DNA of 64,000 nt from Zoogloeaceae bacterium (lineage in GTDB: Bacteria > Pseudomonadota > Gammaproteobacteria > Burkholderiales > Rhodocyclaceae). This document shows, piece after piece, positions 41,977 to 51,127 of the stretch. The DNA is taken from positions 124,001 to 188,000 of the forward strand of contig JACKLY010000003.1 in the NCBI GenBank assembly GCA_024235655.1, given 5' to 3'. The notes beneath the pieces were generated by a model that was not told the origin of the DNA, searched no databases, and saw only the letters and a list, made by a program, of their open reading frames with translations. The position numbers and the translations under genes are program-made. Position 1 is the first letter of the stretch. Each line of letters begins with the position of its first letter.

Positions 41977-43359
41977 TCAGGTCGGCCGCGAACTCTTGGG
42001 GCCGCGTTTTGATCCGGGTTTATCCACCTTGAACTCGGCCTTTGCCGCATAGGGGTTTTCTGAGGTGTTGAATTGAATGCGCAAGGGCGTTCCCTGCAGC
42101 TTGAATACTTCGCGGAAGGTATGTTCGAGATAGCGTCGATAGCTTTCTGAAACATTGTTCAAAGCATTGCCATGGATAACGATCAGCGGTGGATTCATGC
42201 CGCCCTGATGGGCGTAGCGCATTTTCGGGCGAAAAGCGCCATGGCGCGGTGGTGATTGCCGGGTCACGGCATCCAGCAATGCCCGGGTCAGCTTGGGCGT
42301 TGGCAGCTTCGCCATGGCGGCAGCGTAGGCACCATCCACAGAACGAAAAAGACCATCCAGCCCCTGCCCGTGAAGCGCAGAAATATAGTGAAACCGGGCG
42401 AAATCCAGGAATTTCAGTTTGCGTTCGAGCATTTGCTTGACCTGCTCTCGGGCATAGCTTTCCATGCCATCCCATTTATTCACCGCCACCACCAAGGCTC
42501 GCCCGGACTCCTGCGCAAAACCGGCAATGTGCGCATCCTGATCGGAGATATCCTGCTGTGCATCCAGCACCAGTATGACCACGTTGGCATCTTCGATCGA
42601 TTGCAAGGTCTTGATCACCGAGAATTTTTCAATGGTCTCGAAAACCTTGCCTCTACGGCGCAATCCGGCAGTATCAATCAGCGTGTATTTTTTCCCGCGT
42701 CGTTCGAAATCAACGTAGATAGCGTCACGGGTGGTTCCCGGCATGTCAAAGGCGATCACCCGCTCTTCACCCAGCAAGGCATTGATCAATGTGCTTTTCC
42801 CGACGTTCGGGCGGCCGGCAATGGCCACCTTGATAACGCCATCGTCCATGTCGTCCTCATCCGGTTCCGGATAGGATTCCATGACGAATTCGATCAGCTG
42901 ACGCACGCCCTCGCCATGGCTGGCCGAGATGCTGTATGGCTGTCCGAGTCCAAGTTCGTGAAAATCGGCAGTGACGATTCCTCGATCGAGGCCTTCTGCC
43001 TTATTCACCGTCACATAGACCGGGCGATCCAGTTTGCGCAGTTTGTTGGCAATTTCCTTGTCCTGGGCTGTGATGCCGGTACGCCCATCGACAACAAAAA
43101 TAATGATGTCTGACTCAAGGATGGCCTGCTCGGTCTGGCGCGCCATTTCATGCATGATGCCGTCTTTGGCCAATGGCTCAAAACCACCGGTATCGACCAC
43201 CAAAAATGGCTTTTTCCCAAGCTTGCCATGACCATAATGGCGGTCACGGGTCAATCCCGGAATGTCTGCAACAATGGCGTCGCGCGTCTTGGTCAGACGA
43301 TTGAAGAGCGTTGATTTGCCGACGTTGGGTCGGCCGACCAGTGCAATGGTTGGTTTCAC
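41977..43359 (-). CDS. der: Ribosome biogenesis GTPase Der (EngA)
   Basis: A tandem two-domain GTPase needed for 50S assembly, 460 residues. Two G1 loops are visible, ALVGRPNVGKSTLFNRL at the start and IAGRPNVGKSTLINALLGEE near residue 185. The C-terminal KH-like domain contains GGMNPPLIVIHGN. The start is GTG at 43359, overlapping the bamB stop (GTGA). The bamB-der pair is conserved in proteobacteria. Confidence 0.96.
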   Translation of the reverse strand: MKPTIALVGRPNVGKSTLFNRLTKTRDAIVADIPGLTRDRHYGHGKLGKKPFLVVDTGGFEPLAKDGIMHEMARQTEQAILESDIIIFVVDGRTGITAQDKEIANKLRKLDRPVYVTVNKAEGLDRGIVTADFHELGLGQPYSISASHGEGVRQLIEFVMESYPEPDEDDMDDGVIKVAIAGRPNVGKSTLINALLGEERVIAFDMPGTTRDAIYVDFERRGKKYTLIDTAGLRRRGKVFETIEKFSVIKTLQSIEDANVVILVLDAQQDISDQDAHIAGFAQESGRALVVAVNKWDGMESYAREQVKQMLERKLKFLDFARFHYISALHGQGLDGLFRSVDGAYAAAMAKLPTPKLTRALLDAVTRQSPPRHGAFRPKMRYAHQGGMNPPLIVIHGNALNNVSESYRRYLEHTFREVFKLQGTPLRIQFNTSENPYAAKAEFKVDKPGSKRGPKSSRPT

Positions 43360-44495
43360 TTGGGCTCCAGCGCCACGATGGCGCCTCCACTCGTCTGCAC
43401 GAGTATTTTTCTGTCCACCAGTTGCAGCGGCGCTACAACGGGGCTGCCATCAGTCGTGACACGCGCAGCAAAACCGCCATCCTCCCGGTCGAGGAAATGC
43501 ACGATACCCTTTACGTCAGCAACCGCTACCAGATTGCCACGTGCAATCGGTGCTGAAAGTTGACGCAGGAACAACTTGTCCTGCTTCCAGATACTGGCGC
43601 CACTGGCCAGATCGAGGGCATGTACAGCACCTTTTTCATCACTGACGTAGAGGTAGCGGTTATCGACAGACAAACCGGACGAGCTGGACATGTCCCGCGC
43701 CCAGGCAAGACTGCCTGAGCCCAGATCAAAACAGGCGACACGTCCCTGATAGGCTACCGCACAGATCATGCGGCCAGCCAGCACCGGTGCGGCGGTAATG
43801 TCTGCCACCCGGTCGAGTTCTGTTGTCCCCTTGGGAACGGCAACGGCACCTTCCCAAGCCGGCGCACCGTTATTGACAGTCACAGCGACCAGTTTCCCAC
43901 CGGGGAAACCGACGAAGACATAATTATTGTCGATCAACGGTGCCGCAAAGCTGCGCAGCGACAATGGCGGTGTCTGACGCTGATACACCCACTTGCGCTT
44001 GCCATCATTGGGGTCGAATGCGAACAGGCGGTTATCGCCACTGCGCACCACCACCAGCTTGCCATCTACGGCGGGTGCCGCCAGTACCTCGCTGGTTACT
44101 CTGGTTTTCCAGAGCTCCTTGCCGTCACTGGCATCAAAAGCCAGGATATCGCCCTTGGGCGAACCGACCACGACCCGCCGGCCATCGGAACCAACACCAC
44201 CAGACAGGGGAACACCAGCATTGACCTTCCACTTGACGACGCCGCCTTCGATGCGTGCCACATCCCCCTTGCCACCGGCGACGAAAACCGCATCGCCAAC
44301 AACAGCTGGCGTAAAGACATAATCACCGGATTTACTGACACTTTCACGCCAGGCCACCCCGACTTCTGCAGTCGGCTTGATCGGCAGCAGTTCGGCCATT
44401 TTCGGCCCGGATGAAGCAAACGGATTGAGCGAGTCAAAGGTTGAACAGCCAGTCGCAGCCAGCGCCAGCAAGCTCAGCAACAAACCACGCTTCAC
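43356..44495 (-). CDS. bamB: Outer membrane assembly lipoprotein BamB
   Basis: A beta-propeller lipoprotein of the BAM complex that inserts outer-membrane proteins. The 379 residues have a lipoprotein signal (LLLSLLALAATGCSTFD, acylated Cys17) and repeated PQQ-like blades such as DILAFDASDGKELWKTRV, LFAFDPNDGKRKWVYQ and VHALDLASGASIWKQD. The start is GTG at 44495, overlapping the yfgM stop, with GGAGAAG upstream. It is followed by der with GTGA overlap. Confidence 0.95.
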   Translation of the reverse strand: MKRGLLLSLLALAATGCSTFDSLNPFASSGPKMAELLPIKPTAEVGVAWRESVSKSGDYVFTPAVVGDAVFVAGGKGDVARIEGGVVKWKVNAGVPLSGGVGSDGRRVVVGSPKGDILAFDASDGKELWKTRVTSEVLAAPAVDGKLVVVRSGDNRLFAFDPNDGKRKWVYQRQTPPLSLRSFAAPLIDNNYVFVGFPGGKLVAVTVNNGAPAWEGAVAVPKGTTELDRVADITAAPVLAGRMICAVAYQGRVACFDLGSGSLAWARDMSSSSGLSVDNRYLYVSDEKGAVHALDLASGASIWKQDKLFLRQLSAPIARGNLVAVADVKGIVHFLDREDGGFAARVTTDGSPVVAPLQLVDRKILVQTSGGAIVALEPK

Positions 44496-45175
44496 TTCAC
44501 TTCTCCAAGCGAGTCAAGCTTTTGCTGAACCATTTCACGATAAGGAGCATTCAGCTCACGAGCCTGCATGCTGTTCTGATCCTTGGCGTTCTTTGTCGAA
44601 TCGGCAAGCTTGGCAAGTACCGCCTTATAGGCTTCCGCTGCTTCAGACTTCTTGCCTTGCGCAGCAAGAATATCGCCGCGCAAATCAGAAAAACGCCCAT
44701 CAAAACCTGAGCTATGGTTTGCTGAAAGCACTTTCAGTGCTTCGTCATAGGCTTTTTCGTCAAACAGAACTGCGGCCAGACGCAAACGGGCGACATCACG
44801 GATTTCATTAGTGCCATTCTCTGCAGCCCAAGTCAGTTGAGCCTTTGCACTTTTCAGATCGCCAGCATCATGCAATGCCTTCGCGGCGGTCAGCGCCCCC
44901 AAAGGAGCATAGGCAGAACCACCGAATTTCTCTACGAGTTCGCCTGCAGCAGACTTGGTCTTCTGGGTATCCTTTTCGATAACAGCGCGTTGCAATACGC
45001 CATAGACACTGGACGCCTGCGTCGCCTGCTTGTTCTGGTACCAATTCCAGCCTTGCCAGGCGAGTATGCCAACCGATGCGGCTACCACGATCCCGGTGAC
45101 CAGATTGCCATTCTGTTTCCACCAGGCCTTGATTTCAGCCAGTTGTTCCTGTTCTTCCAGATCGTAGGCGGCCAT
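44492..45175 (-). CDS. YfgM-like TPR membrane protein (SecYEG ancillary subunit)
   Basis: A 227-residue inner-membrane protein. N-terminal cytoplasmic segment MAAYDLEEQEQLAEIKAWWK, a single membrane span (LVTGIVVAASVGILAWQGWN), then a periplasmic TPR domain (YAPLGALTAAKALHDAGDLK, VARLRLAAVLFDEKAYDEAL). YfgM in E. coli associates with the Sec translocon and periplasmic chaperones. The hisS-yfgM-bamB-der order is conserved. The start overlaps the hisS stop (TAATG). Confidence 0.92.
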   Translation of the reverse strand: MAAYDLEEQEQLAEIKAWWKQNGNLVTGIVVAASVGILAWQGWNWYQNKQATQASSVYGVLQRAVIEKDTQKTKSAAGELVEKFGGSAYAPLGALTAAKALHDAGDLKSAKAQLTWAAENGTNEIRDVARLRLAAVLFDEKAYDEALKVLSANHSSGFDGRFSDLRGDILAAQGKKSEAAEAYKAVLAKLADSTKNAKDQNSMQARELNAPYREMVQQKLDSLGEVK

Positions 45176-46482
45176 TACGCTTCTTCCTCTTCATCGCAGT
45201 CCAACATTGTGTTCATGATCGCATCGGCAAGATCATCAATCTTGACGCGCTTTTGTTCATCACCTTCGTCACGCATGGGCTTCAGGCTCACTTCACCGGC
45301 AGCCACCTCATCGTCACCAATGATCACGGCAAACATCGCACCCGAGCTATCGGCCTTTTTCATCTGGCTCTTGAATGAGCCACCGCCGCAGTGCAGAACA
45401 ACGTCTACACCATTGTCACGCAAACCTTCTGCCACACGGAAAGCCATGCGTGCAGCAGCTTCTCCCTGATGCACCACATAAACATCAGTACCTGCCGGCA
45501 GAGGCTCACCGCCTGCATCGCGGATCAGCGATACGAGACGCTCGACACCCATGGCAAATCCGCAAGCCGGTGCAGGCTTGCCGCCCAACTGACCAATCAG
45601 GCCATCATAACGCCCGCCAGCACAAACCGTTCCTTGCGCGCCCAAACGATCGGTAACCCACTCGAAGACGGTGAGATTGTAGTAATCCAGACCACGCACC
45701 AGTCTCGGGTTGATCTCGAACGGCAAGCCGGCATCGCGCAACACCTGCTGTACGGCATTGAAGTGTTCCAGAGACGCCTCGCCGAGGAAATCAATCAACT
45801 TCGGCGCACCAAGAATGATCGGCTGCATTGCCGGATTCTTCGAATCAAGGATGCGTAGTGGATTGGTATGAAGCCGACGCTTGGCATCCTCGTCCAGCAC
45901 ATCCTGATGCTGCTCGAAATAGGCAATCAATTCGGCGCGGTGACGTGCCCTTTCTTCAGGCTGACCGAGCGTATTCAACTGCAGCTTGATCCCCTCCAGC
46001 CCCAGGTCATCCCACAGGCGAGCCCCCATCAGGATCATCTCGGCATCGATATCGGGCCCGGAAAATCCGAGCGCTTCGACCCCCACTTGATGAAACTGGC
46101 GATAGCGCCCTTTCTGCGGTCGCTCATGGCGGAACATCTGCCCTATGTAATAGAGCCGCTGCGGCTGCTGGGCAATCAGGTTGTGCTGAATGACGGCACG
46201 CACACAACCTGCAGTCCCCTCCGGGCGCAGGGTGAGCAATTCACCATTAAGGCTGTCGACGAAGGAATACATCTCCTTTTCGACAATATCGGTCACTTCA
46301 CCGATGGCACGCTTGAACAGCGGCGTAGGCTCGACAATCGGCATGCGGATCGGGCGATAACCATAGCTTTTCAGCCAGGAGCGCACCGCTTCCTCAAACA
46401 ATTCCCAGAATTCTGCTTCGCCGGGGAGAACATCCGGCATCCCGCGAATGCCCTGCAGCTTTGCCTGAATCGTGTTGCTCAT
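45175..46482 (-). CDS. hisS: Histidyl-tRNA synthetase
   Basis: A class II synthetase charging tRNA-His, 435 residues. Motif 2 region YIGQMFRHERPQKGRYRQFH, histidine motifs LVRGLDYYNLTVFEWV and CAGGRYDGLIGQLGG, and a C-terminal anticodon-binding domain (DVYVVHQGEAAARMAFRVAE). The ATG overlaps the ispG stop (ATGA). A small acidic C-terminal tail, DCDEEEEA, ends the protein. Confidence 0.97.
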   Translation of the reverse strand: MSNTIQAKLQGIRGMPDVLPGEAEFWELFEEAVRSWLKSYGYRPIRMPIVEPTPLFKRAIGEVTDIVEKEMYSFVDSLNGELLTLRPEGTAGCVRAVIQHNLIAQQPQRLYYIGQMFRHERPQKGRYRQFHQVGVEALGFSGPDIDAEMILMGARLWDDLGLEGIKLQLNTLGQPEERARHRAELIAYFEQHQDVLDEDAKRRLHTNPLRILDSKNPAMQPIILGAPKLIDFLGEASLEHFNAVQQVLRDAGLPFEINPRLVRGLDYYNLTVFEWVTDRLGAQGTVCAGGRYDGLIGQLGGKPAPACGFAMGVERLVSLIRDAGGEPLPAGTDVYVVHQGEAAARMAFRVAEGLRDNGVDVVLHCGGGSFKSQMKKADSSGAMFAVIIGDDEVAAGEVSLKPMRDEGDEQKRVKIDDLADAIMNTMLDCDEEEEA

Positions 46483-47717
46483 GATACGGACTGATTCTTT
46501 CTTTGATAGGTGCGTGCCACGTAGTTGTCCACGATGGCAGTAAATTCGGCAGCAATGTTGTCACCGCGCAAGGTCACTGTTTTCTCTCCGTCTTCGAAGA
46601 CGGGGGCGGCAGGCACTTCGCCAGTACCGGGCAGGGAGATGCCGATATTGGCATGCTTGGACTCTCCCGGCCCATTGACGATGCACCCCATCACTGCCAG
46701 CGTCAGATTTTCCACGCCGTCGTATTGGCCGCGCCACTCGGGCATCTTGCCGCGAACATGCTCTTGTATGCTCTGTGCCAGTTCCTGAAAGAAGGTGCTG
46801 GTTGTCCGGCCGCAGCCGGGACATGCGGTCACCATCGGGGTAAACGCCCGGAGTCCCATGGTCTGCAGGATTTCCTGGGCAACAATGACTTCCTGCGTGC
46901 GCTTGCCACCAGGTTCCGGTGTCAAGGAAACGCGGATGGTATCGCCAATCCCTTCCTGCAGGACAACGCCCATCGCAGCGGTCGAAGCCACGATTCCCTT
47001 GGAACCCATGCCAGCTTCGGTCAACCCGAGATGGAGCGCGTAATCAGAACGGTTCGACAACTCGCGGTAGATGGCGATCAGATCCTGCACGCCCGAGACC
47101 TTGCACGAGAGAATGATCTTGTCCGCACCCAAACCGAGTTCGACCGCCTTATCGGCCGACTCCAGTGCCGACGTCACCATGGCCATGCGCATCATCTGGA
47201 CCGAATCGAGCGGTTCCGGGCTTTTTGCGTTTTCGTCCATCAGACGCGCCAACAAGCTCTGGTCAAGACTGCCCCAATTGACCCCGATGCGAACCGGCTT
47301 GTCGTAGCGGCAGGCCAACTCGATCATCTGTGCAAACTGCTCGTCCTTTTTCTTGCCGAAGCCGACGTTGCCAGGGTTGATCCGGTATTTGGCCAGGGCT
47401 TCGGCACAGGCAGGATGTTCCTGCAGCAAGCGGTGTCCGTTGTAGTGGAAATCCCCGATCAGCGGCACATCAACCTGCATCCGCGCCAGATGGTCACGGA
47501 TCTTCGGAACGGCTGCTGCAGCCTCAGGTGTATTGACAGTAATCCGCACCAGTTCGGATCCTGCGCGCGCCAGCTCTGCGCACTGCACTGCGGTACCGAT
47601 CACATCGACTGTATCGGTATTGGTCATCGACTGAACCACCACAGGTGCTCCACCACCGATCACCACCGAACCGATACGCACCGCCTGCGTTACACGGCGT
47701 TTAATACCATTTTCCAT
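46479..47717 (-). CDS. ispG: (E)-4-hydroxy-3-methylbut-2-enyl-diphosphate synthase IspG
   Basis: A 4Fe-4S enzyme of the MEP isoprenoid pathway that makes HMBPP. The 412 residues begin GIKRRVTQAVRIGSVVIGGG and carry APVVVQSMTNTDTVDV. Cluster ligands are in MVTACPGCGRTTSTFFQELA and in MGCIVNGPGESKHANIGISL. The ATG at 47717 is used; the longer reading to 47747 overlaps rodZ and is rejected. The rodZ-ispG-hisS order is conserved. Confidence 0.96.
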   Translation of the reverse strand: MENGIKRRVTQAVRIGSVVIGGGAPVVVQSMTNTDTVDVIGTAVQCAELARAGSELVRITVNTPEAAAAVPKIRDHLARMQVDVPLIGDFHYNGHRLLQEHPACAEALAKYRINPGNVGFGKKKDEQFAQMIELACRYDKPVRIGVNWGSLDQSLLARLMDENAKSPEPLDSVQMMRMAMVTSALESADKAVELGLGADKIILSCKVSGVQDLIAIYRELSNRSDYALHLGLTEAGMGSKGIVASTAAMGVVLQEGIGDTIRVSLTPEPGGKRTQEVIVAQEILQTMGLRAFTPMVTACPGCGRTTSTFFQELAQSIQEHVRGKMPEWRGQYDGVENLTLAVMGCIVNGPGESKHANIGISLPGTGEVPAAPVFEDGEKTVTLRGDNIAAEFTAIVDNYVARTYQRKNQSVS

Positions 47718-47718
47718 G

Positions 47719-48651
47719 TCATTCCACCGTGACGCGCGCCACATCATCCTTGGAACGGGGCTGCAATTCGATATTGCGCCCCTTGTATTGAACCTTCACA
47801 TGCGCGGCATTGCCCACCACAAGAAAAAAAGGAGGGCGCCCCTCGACTTCACGTTCGGTTCCCGCATCGTTCAACTGTGAAAAGACCAGTTGCCCGGTGC
47901 CATCACGAACCTCGACCCAGGATGGCTGAGAAAAGCTGAATTTCAAATTCTTTCCAGTCACGACGGCTGGCGCGCTTGCCACTGTCGGTATTGTCGTATC
48001 GGAACTCGCCACGGCAGGAACCGCCGCGACAACAACATTGCCTGCCCCAGTGTCGGTAGCCGGTGCAGCGGCATCGGCTACCGGAGGCACATTGCCTGCC
48101 GGCGCATTGAGCACAGTGTTATCCGGCGGAAATATTGGGGCGGTTGCAGGAGCTTCCACCTGCGGCACTTCGCGAGGCTTCGACTGCCAGATATCGGCTG
48201 GCACAACAAAATAGGCAACGACCGCCACAGCAATCAGCACCATCCCGGCCAGCACTGTAGCGTAATCGCGACGTTGCACCTTGCCGCTATCCGGCATGAC
48301 TGCCGTGGCATTTTGTGGCAAGTCGAGACGCGGCACTTCCTGCGAAGGAGCATCAAGGTCTGCGAGCAGTGGAACCGGGTCAATTTGCAGCACGCGCGCA
48401 TAATTGCGGACAAAACCACGGATGAAGGTCGTACCTGGCAGCCTGGCCCAGTCACCGGCCTCAAGTGCCTCCACCTGGCGTCGGGAAAGCTTCAGGGTAG
48501 CGGCTATCGTTTCCACATCGAGCGCCAGCGCTTCCCGCGCAGCGCGCAGACGCTCACCAACACCTGGCGGCACCACCGGAGTTTCAGCTGCTTGCGCCTC
48601 CTCTGTGACAAGCACCTCCTCCTGATCACTTCCTGCTTGCATATCGCTCAT
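47719..48651 (-). CDS. rodZ: RodZ-like cytoskeletal protein (HTH-TM-DUF4115)
   Basis: A 310-residue bitopic protein that links MreB to the elongasome. Cytoplasmic helix-turn-helix (GERLRAAREALALDVETIAA, then LKLSRRQVEALEAGDW), a membrane span (YATVLAGMVLIAVAVVAYFV), a Pro/Ala-rich periplasmic linker, and a C-terminal DUF4115 domain (KFSFSQPSWVEVRDGTGQLV). The ATG overlaps the pilW stop (ATGA). Confidence 0.93.
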   Translation of the reverse strand: MSDMQAGSDQEEVLVTEEAQAAETPVVPPGVGERLRAAREALALDVETIAATLKLSRRQVEALEAGDWARLPGTTFIRGFVRNYARVLQIDPVPLLADLDAPSQEVPRLDLPQNATAVMPDSGKVQRRDYATVLAGMVLIAVAVVAYFVVPADIWQSKPREVPQVEAPATAPIFPPDNTVLNAPAGNVPPVADAAAPATDTGAGNVVVAAVPAVASSDTTIPTVASAPAVVTGKNLKFSFSQPSWVEVRDGTGQLVFSQLNDAGTEREVEGRPPFFLVVGNAAHVKVQYKGRNIELQPRSKDDVARVTVE

Positions 48652-49442
48652 TCGTAATTTCCCTTGAGCAGTTCTTCATATTCCTTGGATGTCGGAAACG
48701 AACGACGCAATTGGTTCGTGTAACGCATCTCGACATCACGGTCACCCAGCTTGCGTTCGATACGAATCGCCAGCCAGAGCACCTCGGCATTGGGCTCAAC
48801 TTTCCGGATCACGGATGATATTTCCGTGCGCGCCTGTTCGAAACGCCCTGTCTTGAAATAGAGCTCTGCCATTCGCAAGGCAGCCACCGGGCTGCCATTG
48901 GTCACCCGGTAAGCCTTGGTCAGATATTCCTCGCTGACAGCATAATCACCCATGCTCATGGCGCACTGGCCAGCATTCAGATAGGCACGATCCGGCGTTT
49001 GGTACAGGCGATTCTTCAGGGCACGCTCGAACTGTGGCATCCCCTCCTTCTGTTTGCCGATCTGGCAGAGGAACCAGCCATAATTGTTGGCGATCTCGGG
49101 GTCATCCGGTGCATATTTCAATGCGTTCTGAAAGTTGTCTTCAGCGTGCTGCGGTTCCTTGAGAAAGTAGTGAACCAGCGCACGCATGCTATAGGCAGGC
49201 GCATAGGTCGGATCAATATAAATCGCGATCGTCAATTCCTCCATCGCGACGGGGATATTCTTGTCCTGATAGTAAAGCGCACCCAGTTCGGTATGTATCT
49301 TGGCTCGGCTGCGCGGATCCTTCGGCACATTTTCCCGGGGACTGTTCAGATTCCCCCCTTGCTGCTGGTTTTGTGCCATTGCCGGATGGAATGCAAGCCC
49401 CATGCACAGCAACAAAAGAATACGAAGAAATGGAGTGATCAT
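48648..49442 (-). CDS. pilW: Type IV pilus biogenesis/stability protein PilW (PilF)
   Basis: A TPR protein of 264 residues that supports assembly of the PilQ secretin. The hydrophobic export signal ILLLLCMGLAFHPAMA is followed by mature QNQQQGGN. No good lipobox is seen, although PilF homologues are often lipoproteins. TPR units include KIHTELGALYYQDKNIPVAM, APAYSMRALVHYFLKEPQHA and EIANNYGWFLCQIGKQKEGM. The rlmN-pilW-rodZ order is typical, and both ends overlap neighbours by 4 bp. Confidence 0.93.
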   Translation of the reverse strand: MITPFLRILLLLCMGLAFHPAMAQNQQQGGNLNSPRENVPKDPRSRAKIHTELGALYYQDKNIPVAMEELTIAIYIDPTYAPAYSMRALVHYFLKEPQHAEDNFQNALKYAPDDPEIANNYGWFLCQIGKQKEGMPQFERALKNRLYQTPDRAYLNAGQCAMSMGDYAVSEEYLTKAYRVTNGSPVAALRMAELYFKTGRFEQARTEISSVIRKVEPNAEVLWLAIRIERKLGDRDVEMRYTNQLRRSFPTSKEYEELLKGNYE

Positions 49443-50533
49443 GATCTGGCCTCAATAACATCAATGATGCGCCGGTTGGTCCGGCGTGTTTTGTCCAGAA
49501 CCTGCCCGGCCAACTGGCCACAGGCTGCATCAATATCATCCCCCCGGGTTTTCCGGGTTGTCGTTACGATACCGGCCTCCATCAGGATGCCGGCAAATTT
49601 ACGGATCCGGTCCGTCTTCGAGCGCAGGTAAGGCGACCCGGGAAACGGGTTGAAAGGAATCAGGTTGAACTTGCAGGGCACGTCGCGGGCCAGTTGCAGC
49701 AACTGCCGGGCATGCGCATCAGAATCATTGACCTCATCAAGCATTACATATTCGAAAGTCACAAAATCGCGAGGCGCCTTTTCAAGGTAACGGCGGCAGG
49801 CAGCCATCAATTCAGCCAGTGGATATTTCTGGTTGATCGGCACCAGTTCATCACGCAGTTGATCATTCGGGGCATGCAGCGAAACAGCCAGAGCCACCGG
49901 ACATTCATCACGCAAGCGATCCATCACCGGCACCAGACCGGACGTAGACACCGTGACGCGACGGCGCGACAAGCCGTAGGCATTGTCGTCCAGCATCAGC
50001 CGCAGTGCCTTCACCGTATTGTCAAAGTTCGCCAGCGGCTCGCCCATGCCCATCAGTACGACATTACTGATGATGCGATCGCCCTTGGGATCAAAGCCCA
50101 GCGCACGATTGGCCTGCCATAACTGGCCAATGATCTCGGCTACCGTCAGATTGCGATTGAACCCCTGCTTACCCGTTGAGCAGAAACTGCAGTCCAGCGC
50201 ACAGCCTGCCTGTGTCGACACGCACAGTGTGCCGCGGTCGTCCTCGGGAATGAAAACGGTTTCAACCGCATTGCCACCACCAACATCGATAAGAAACTTG
50301 CGTGTACCGTCATCTGAAACACGATCCGAAACGATCGCAGGTGGCACGACAACCGCCATTTCCTTGAGCTTTTCACGCAAGCTCTTGGCCAGATCGGTCA
50401 TTGCATCGAAATCATCCTGCCCGAAACGATGCATCCAGCGCAGCACCTGGCGCGCACGGAACGGTTTTTCACCGACACTTGCGAACCAGGCAGTCAGGCC
50501 TTCGGCATCAAAATCGAGCAGGTTTACAGACAT
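49439..50533 (-). CDS. rlmN: Dual-specificity RNA methyltransferase RlmN
   Basis: A radical SAM enzyme that makes m2A2503 in 23S rRNA and m2A37 in some tRNAs. The 364 residues include KPFRARQVLRWMHRFG and the radical SAM CxxxCxxC motif as CALDCSFCSTGKQGFNRNLT, then NVVLMGMGEPLANFD and the C-terminal MEAGIVTTTRKTRGDDIDAA (with the second catalytic Cys in ACGQLAGQ). It lies 15 bases after ndk. Confidence 0.96.
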   Translation of the reverse strand: MSVNLLDFDAEGLTAWFASVGEKPFRARQVLRWMHRFGQDDFDAMTDLAKSLREKLKEMAVVVPPAIVSDRVSDDGTRKFLIDVGGGNAVETVFIPEDDRGTLCVSTQAGCALDCSFCSTGKQGFNRNLTVAEIIGQLWQANRALGFDPKGDRIISNVVLMGMGEPLANFDNTVKALRLMLDDNAYGLSRRRVTVSTSGLVPVMDRLRDECPVALAVSLHAPNDQLRDELVPINQKYPLAELMAACRRYLEKAPRDFVTFEYVMLDEVNDSDAHARQLLQLARDVPCKFNLIPFNPFPGSPYLRSKTDRIRKFAGILMEAGIVTTTRKTRGDDIDAACGQLAGQVLDKTRRTNRRIIDVIEARS

Positions 50534-50548
50534 TTCGGCCGATTCGAC

Positions 50549-50977
50549 TCAGCGACCGGAATAAACGTTCATTTCCGGGAAGAAGAAGGCGATTTCGACA
50601 GCGGCAGTTTCCTGTGCATCGGAGCCATGAACCGCGTTGGCATCGATGGACTCGGCGAAATCTGCGCGAATCGTGCCTGGATCAGCTTTTTTCGGGTCGG
50701 TTGCGCCCATCAGTTCGCGGTTCTTGGCAACCGCACTTTCGCCTTCCAGCGCCTGAACCATCACCGGGCCCGAGGTCATGAACGAAACCAGATCCTTGAA
50801 GAAAGGACGCTCCTTATGCACCGCGTAGAACTTGCCAGCTTCTTCGGCCGACAGCCAGACCATCTTGGCGGCGATTACTTTCAGGCCGTTCGATTCAAAA
50901 CGGGAATAGATTTTGCCAATGACATTCTTGGCAACAGCGTCAGGTTTGATGATGGACAGGGTACGTTCAATAGCCAT
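50549..50977 (-). CDS. ndk: Nucleoside diphosphate kinase
   Basis: Transfers the gamma phosphate between NTPs and NDPs through a phosphohistidine. The 142 residues begin MAIERTLSIIKPDAVAKNVI, have the FYAVHKERPFFKDLVSFMTS segment, and the catalytic His in the NAVHGSDAQETAAVEIAFFF motif. First gene of the leftward ndk-to-purA housekeeping block. Confidence 0.97.
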   Translation of the reverse strand: MAIERTLSIIKPDAVAKNVIGKIYSRFESNGLKVIAAKMVWLSAEEAGKFYAVHKERPFFKDLVSFMTSGPVMVQALEGESAVAKNRELMGATDPKKADPGTIRADFAESIDANAVHGSDAQETAAVEIAFFFPEMNVYSGR

Positions 50978-51016
50978 TTTGAAGCTCCAGGGTACAAAGT
51001 GGTGGAAAAACGTTGA

Positions 51017-51025
51017 ATTTTATCA
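51017..51025 (-). promoter_or_regulatory. Extended -10 promoter candidate for ndk
   Basis: Minus-strand TGATAAAAT, a TGn-extended -10 (TAAAAT at 51017-51022), about 40 bases upstream of the ndk start. The -35 position is poor (GCCACT), so it would rely on the extended -10. Confidence 0.45.
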
Positions 51026-51060
51026 GCTTTCCCCTACCCAGTGGCTGAAACCCCACCCCC

Positions 51061-51093
51061 AAAAAGAAAAACGCGGCGGGAAAACCCGCCGCG
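51061..51093 (-). terminator. Intrinsic terminator after dctM
   Basis: On the minus strand CGCGGCGGG-TTTT-CCCGCCGCG (51072-51093) is followed by TTTTTCTTTTT. It lies 35 bases after the dctM stop and isolates the TRAP operon from the ndk block. Confidence 0.92.
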
Positions 51094-51127
51094 CAAATTG
51101 ACTGCCATGACAACAGTCAATACCTGT

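Noticed and set aside
46503..47732. A 409-codon plus-strand open frame
   Set aside because: Antisense shadow of ispG; the minus-strand protein has clear IspG motifs and the plus frame looks random and His/Arg-rich.
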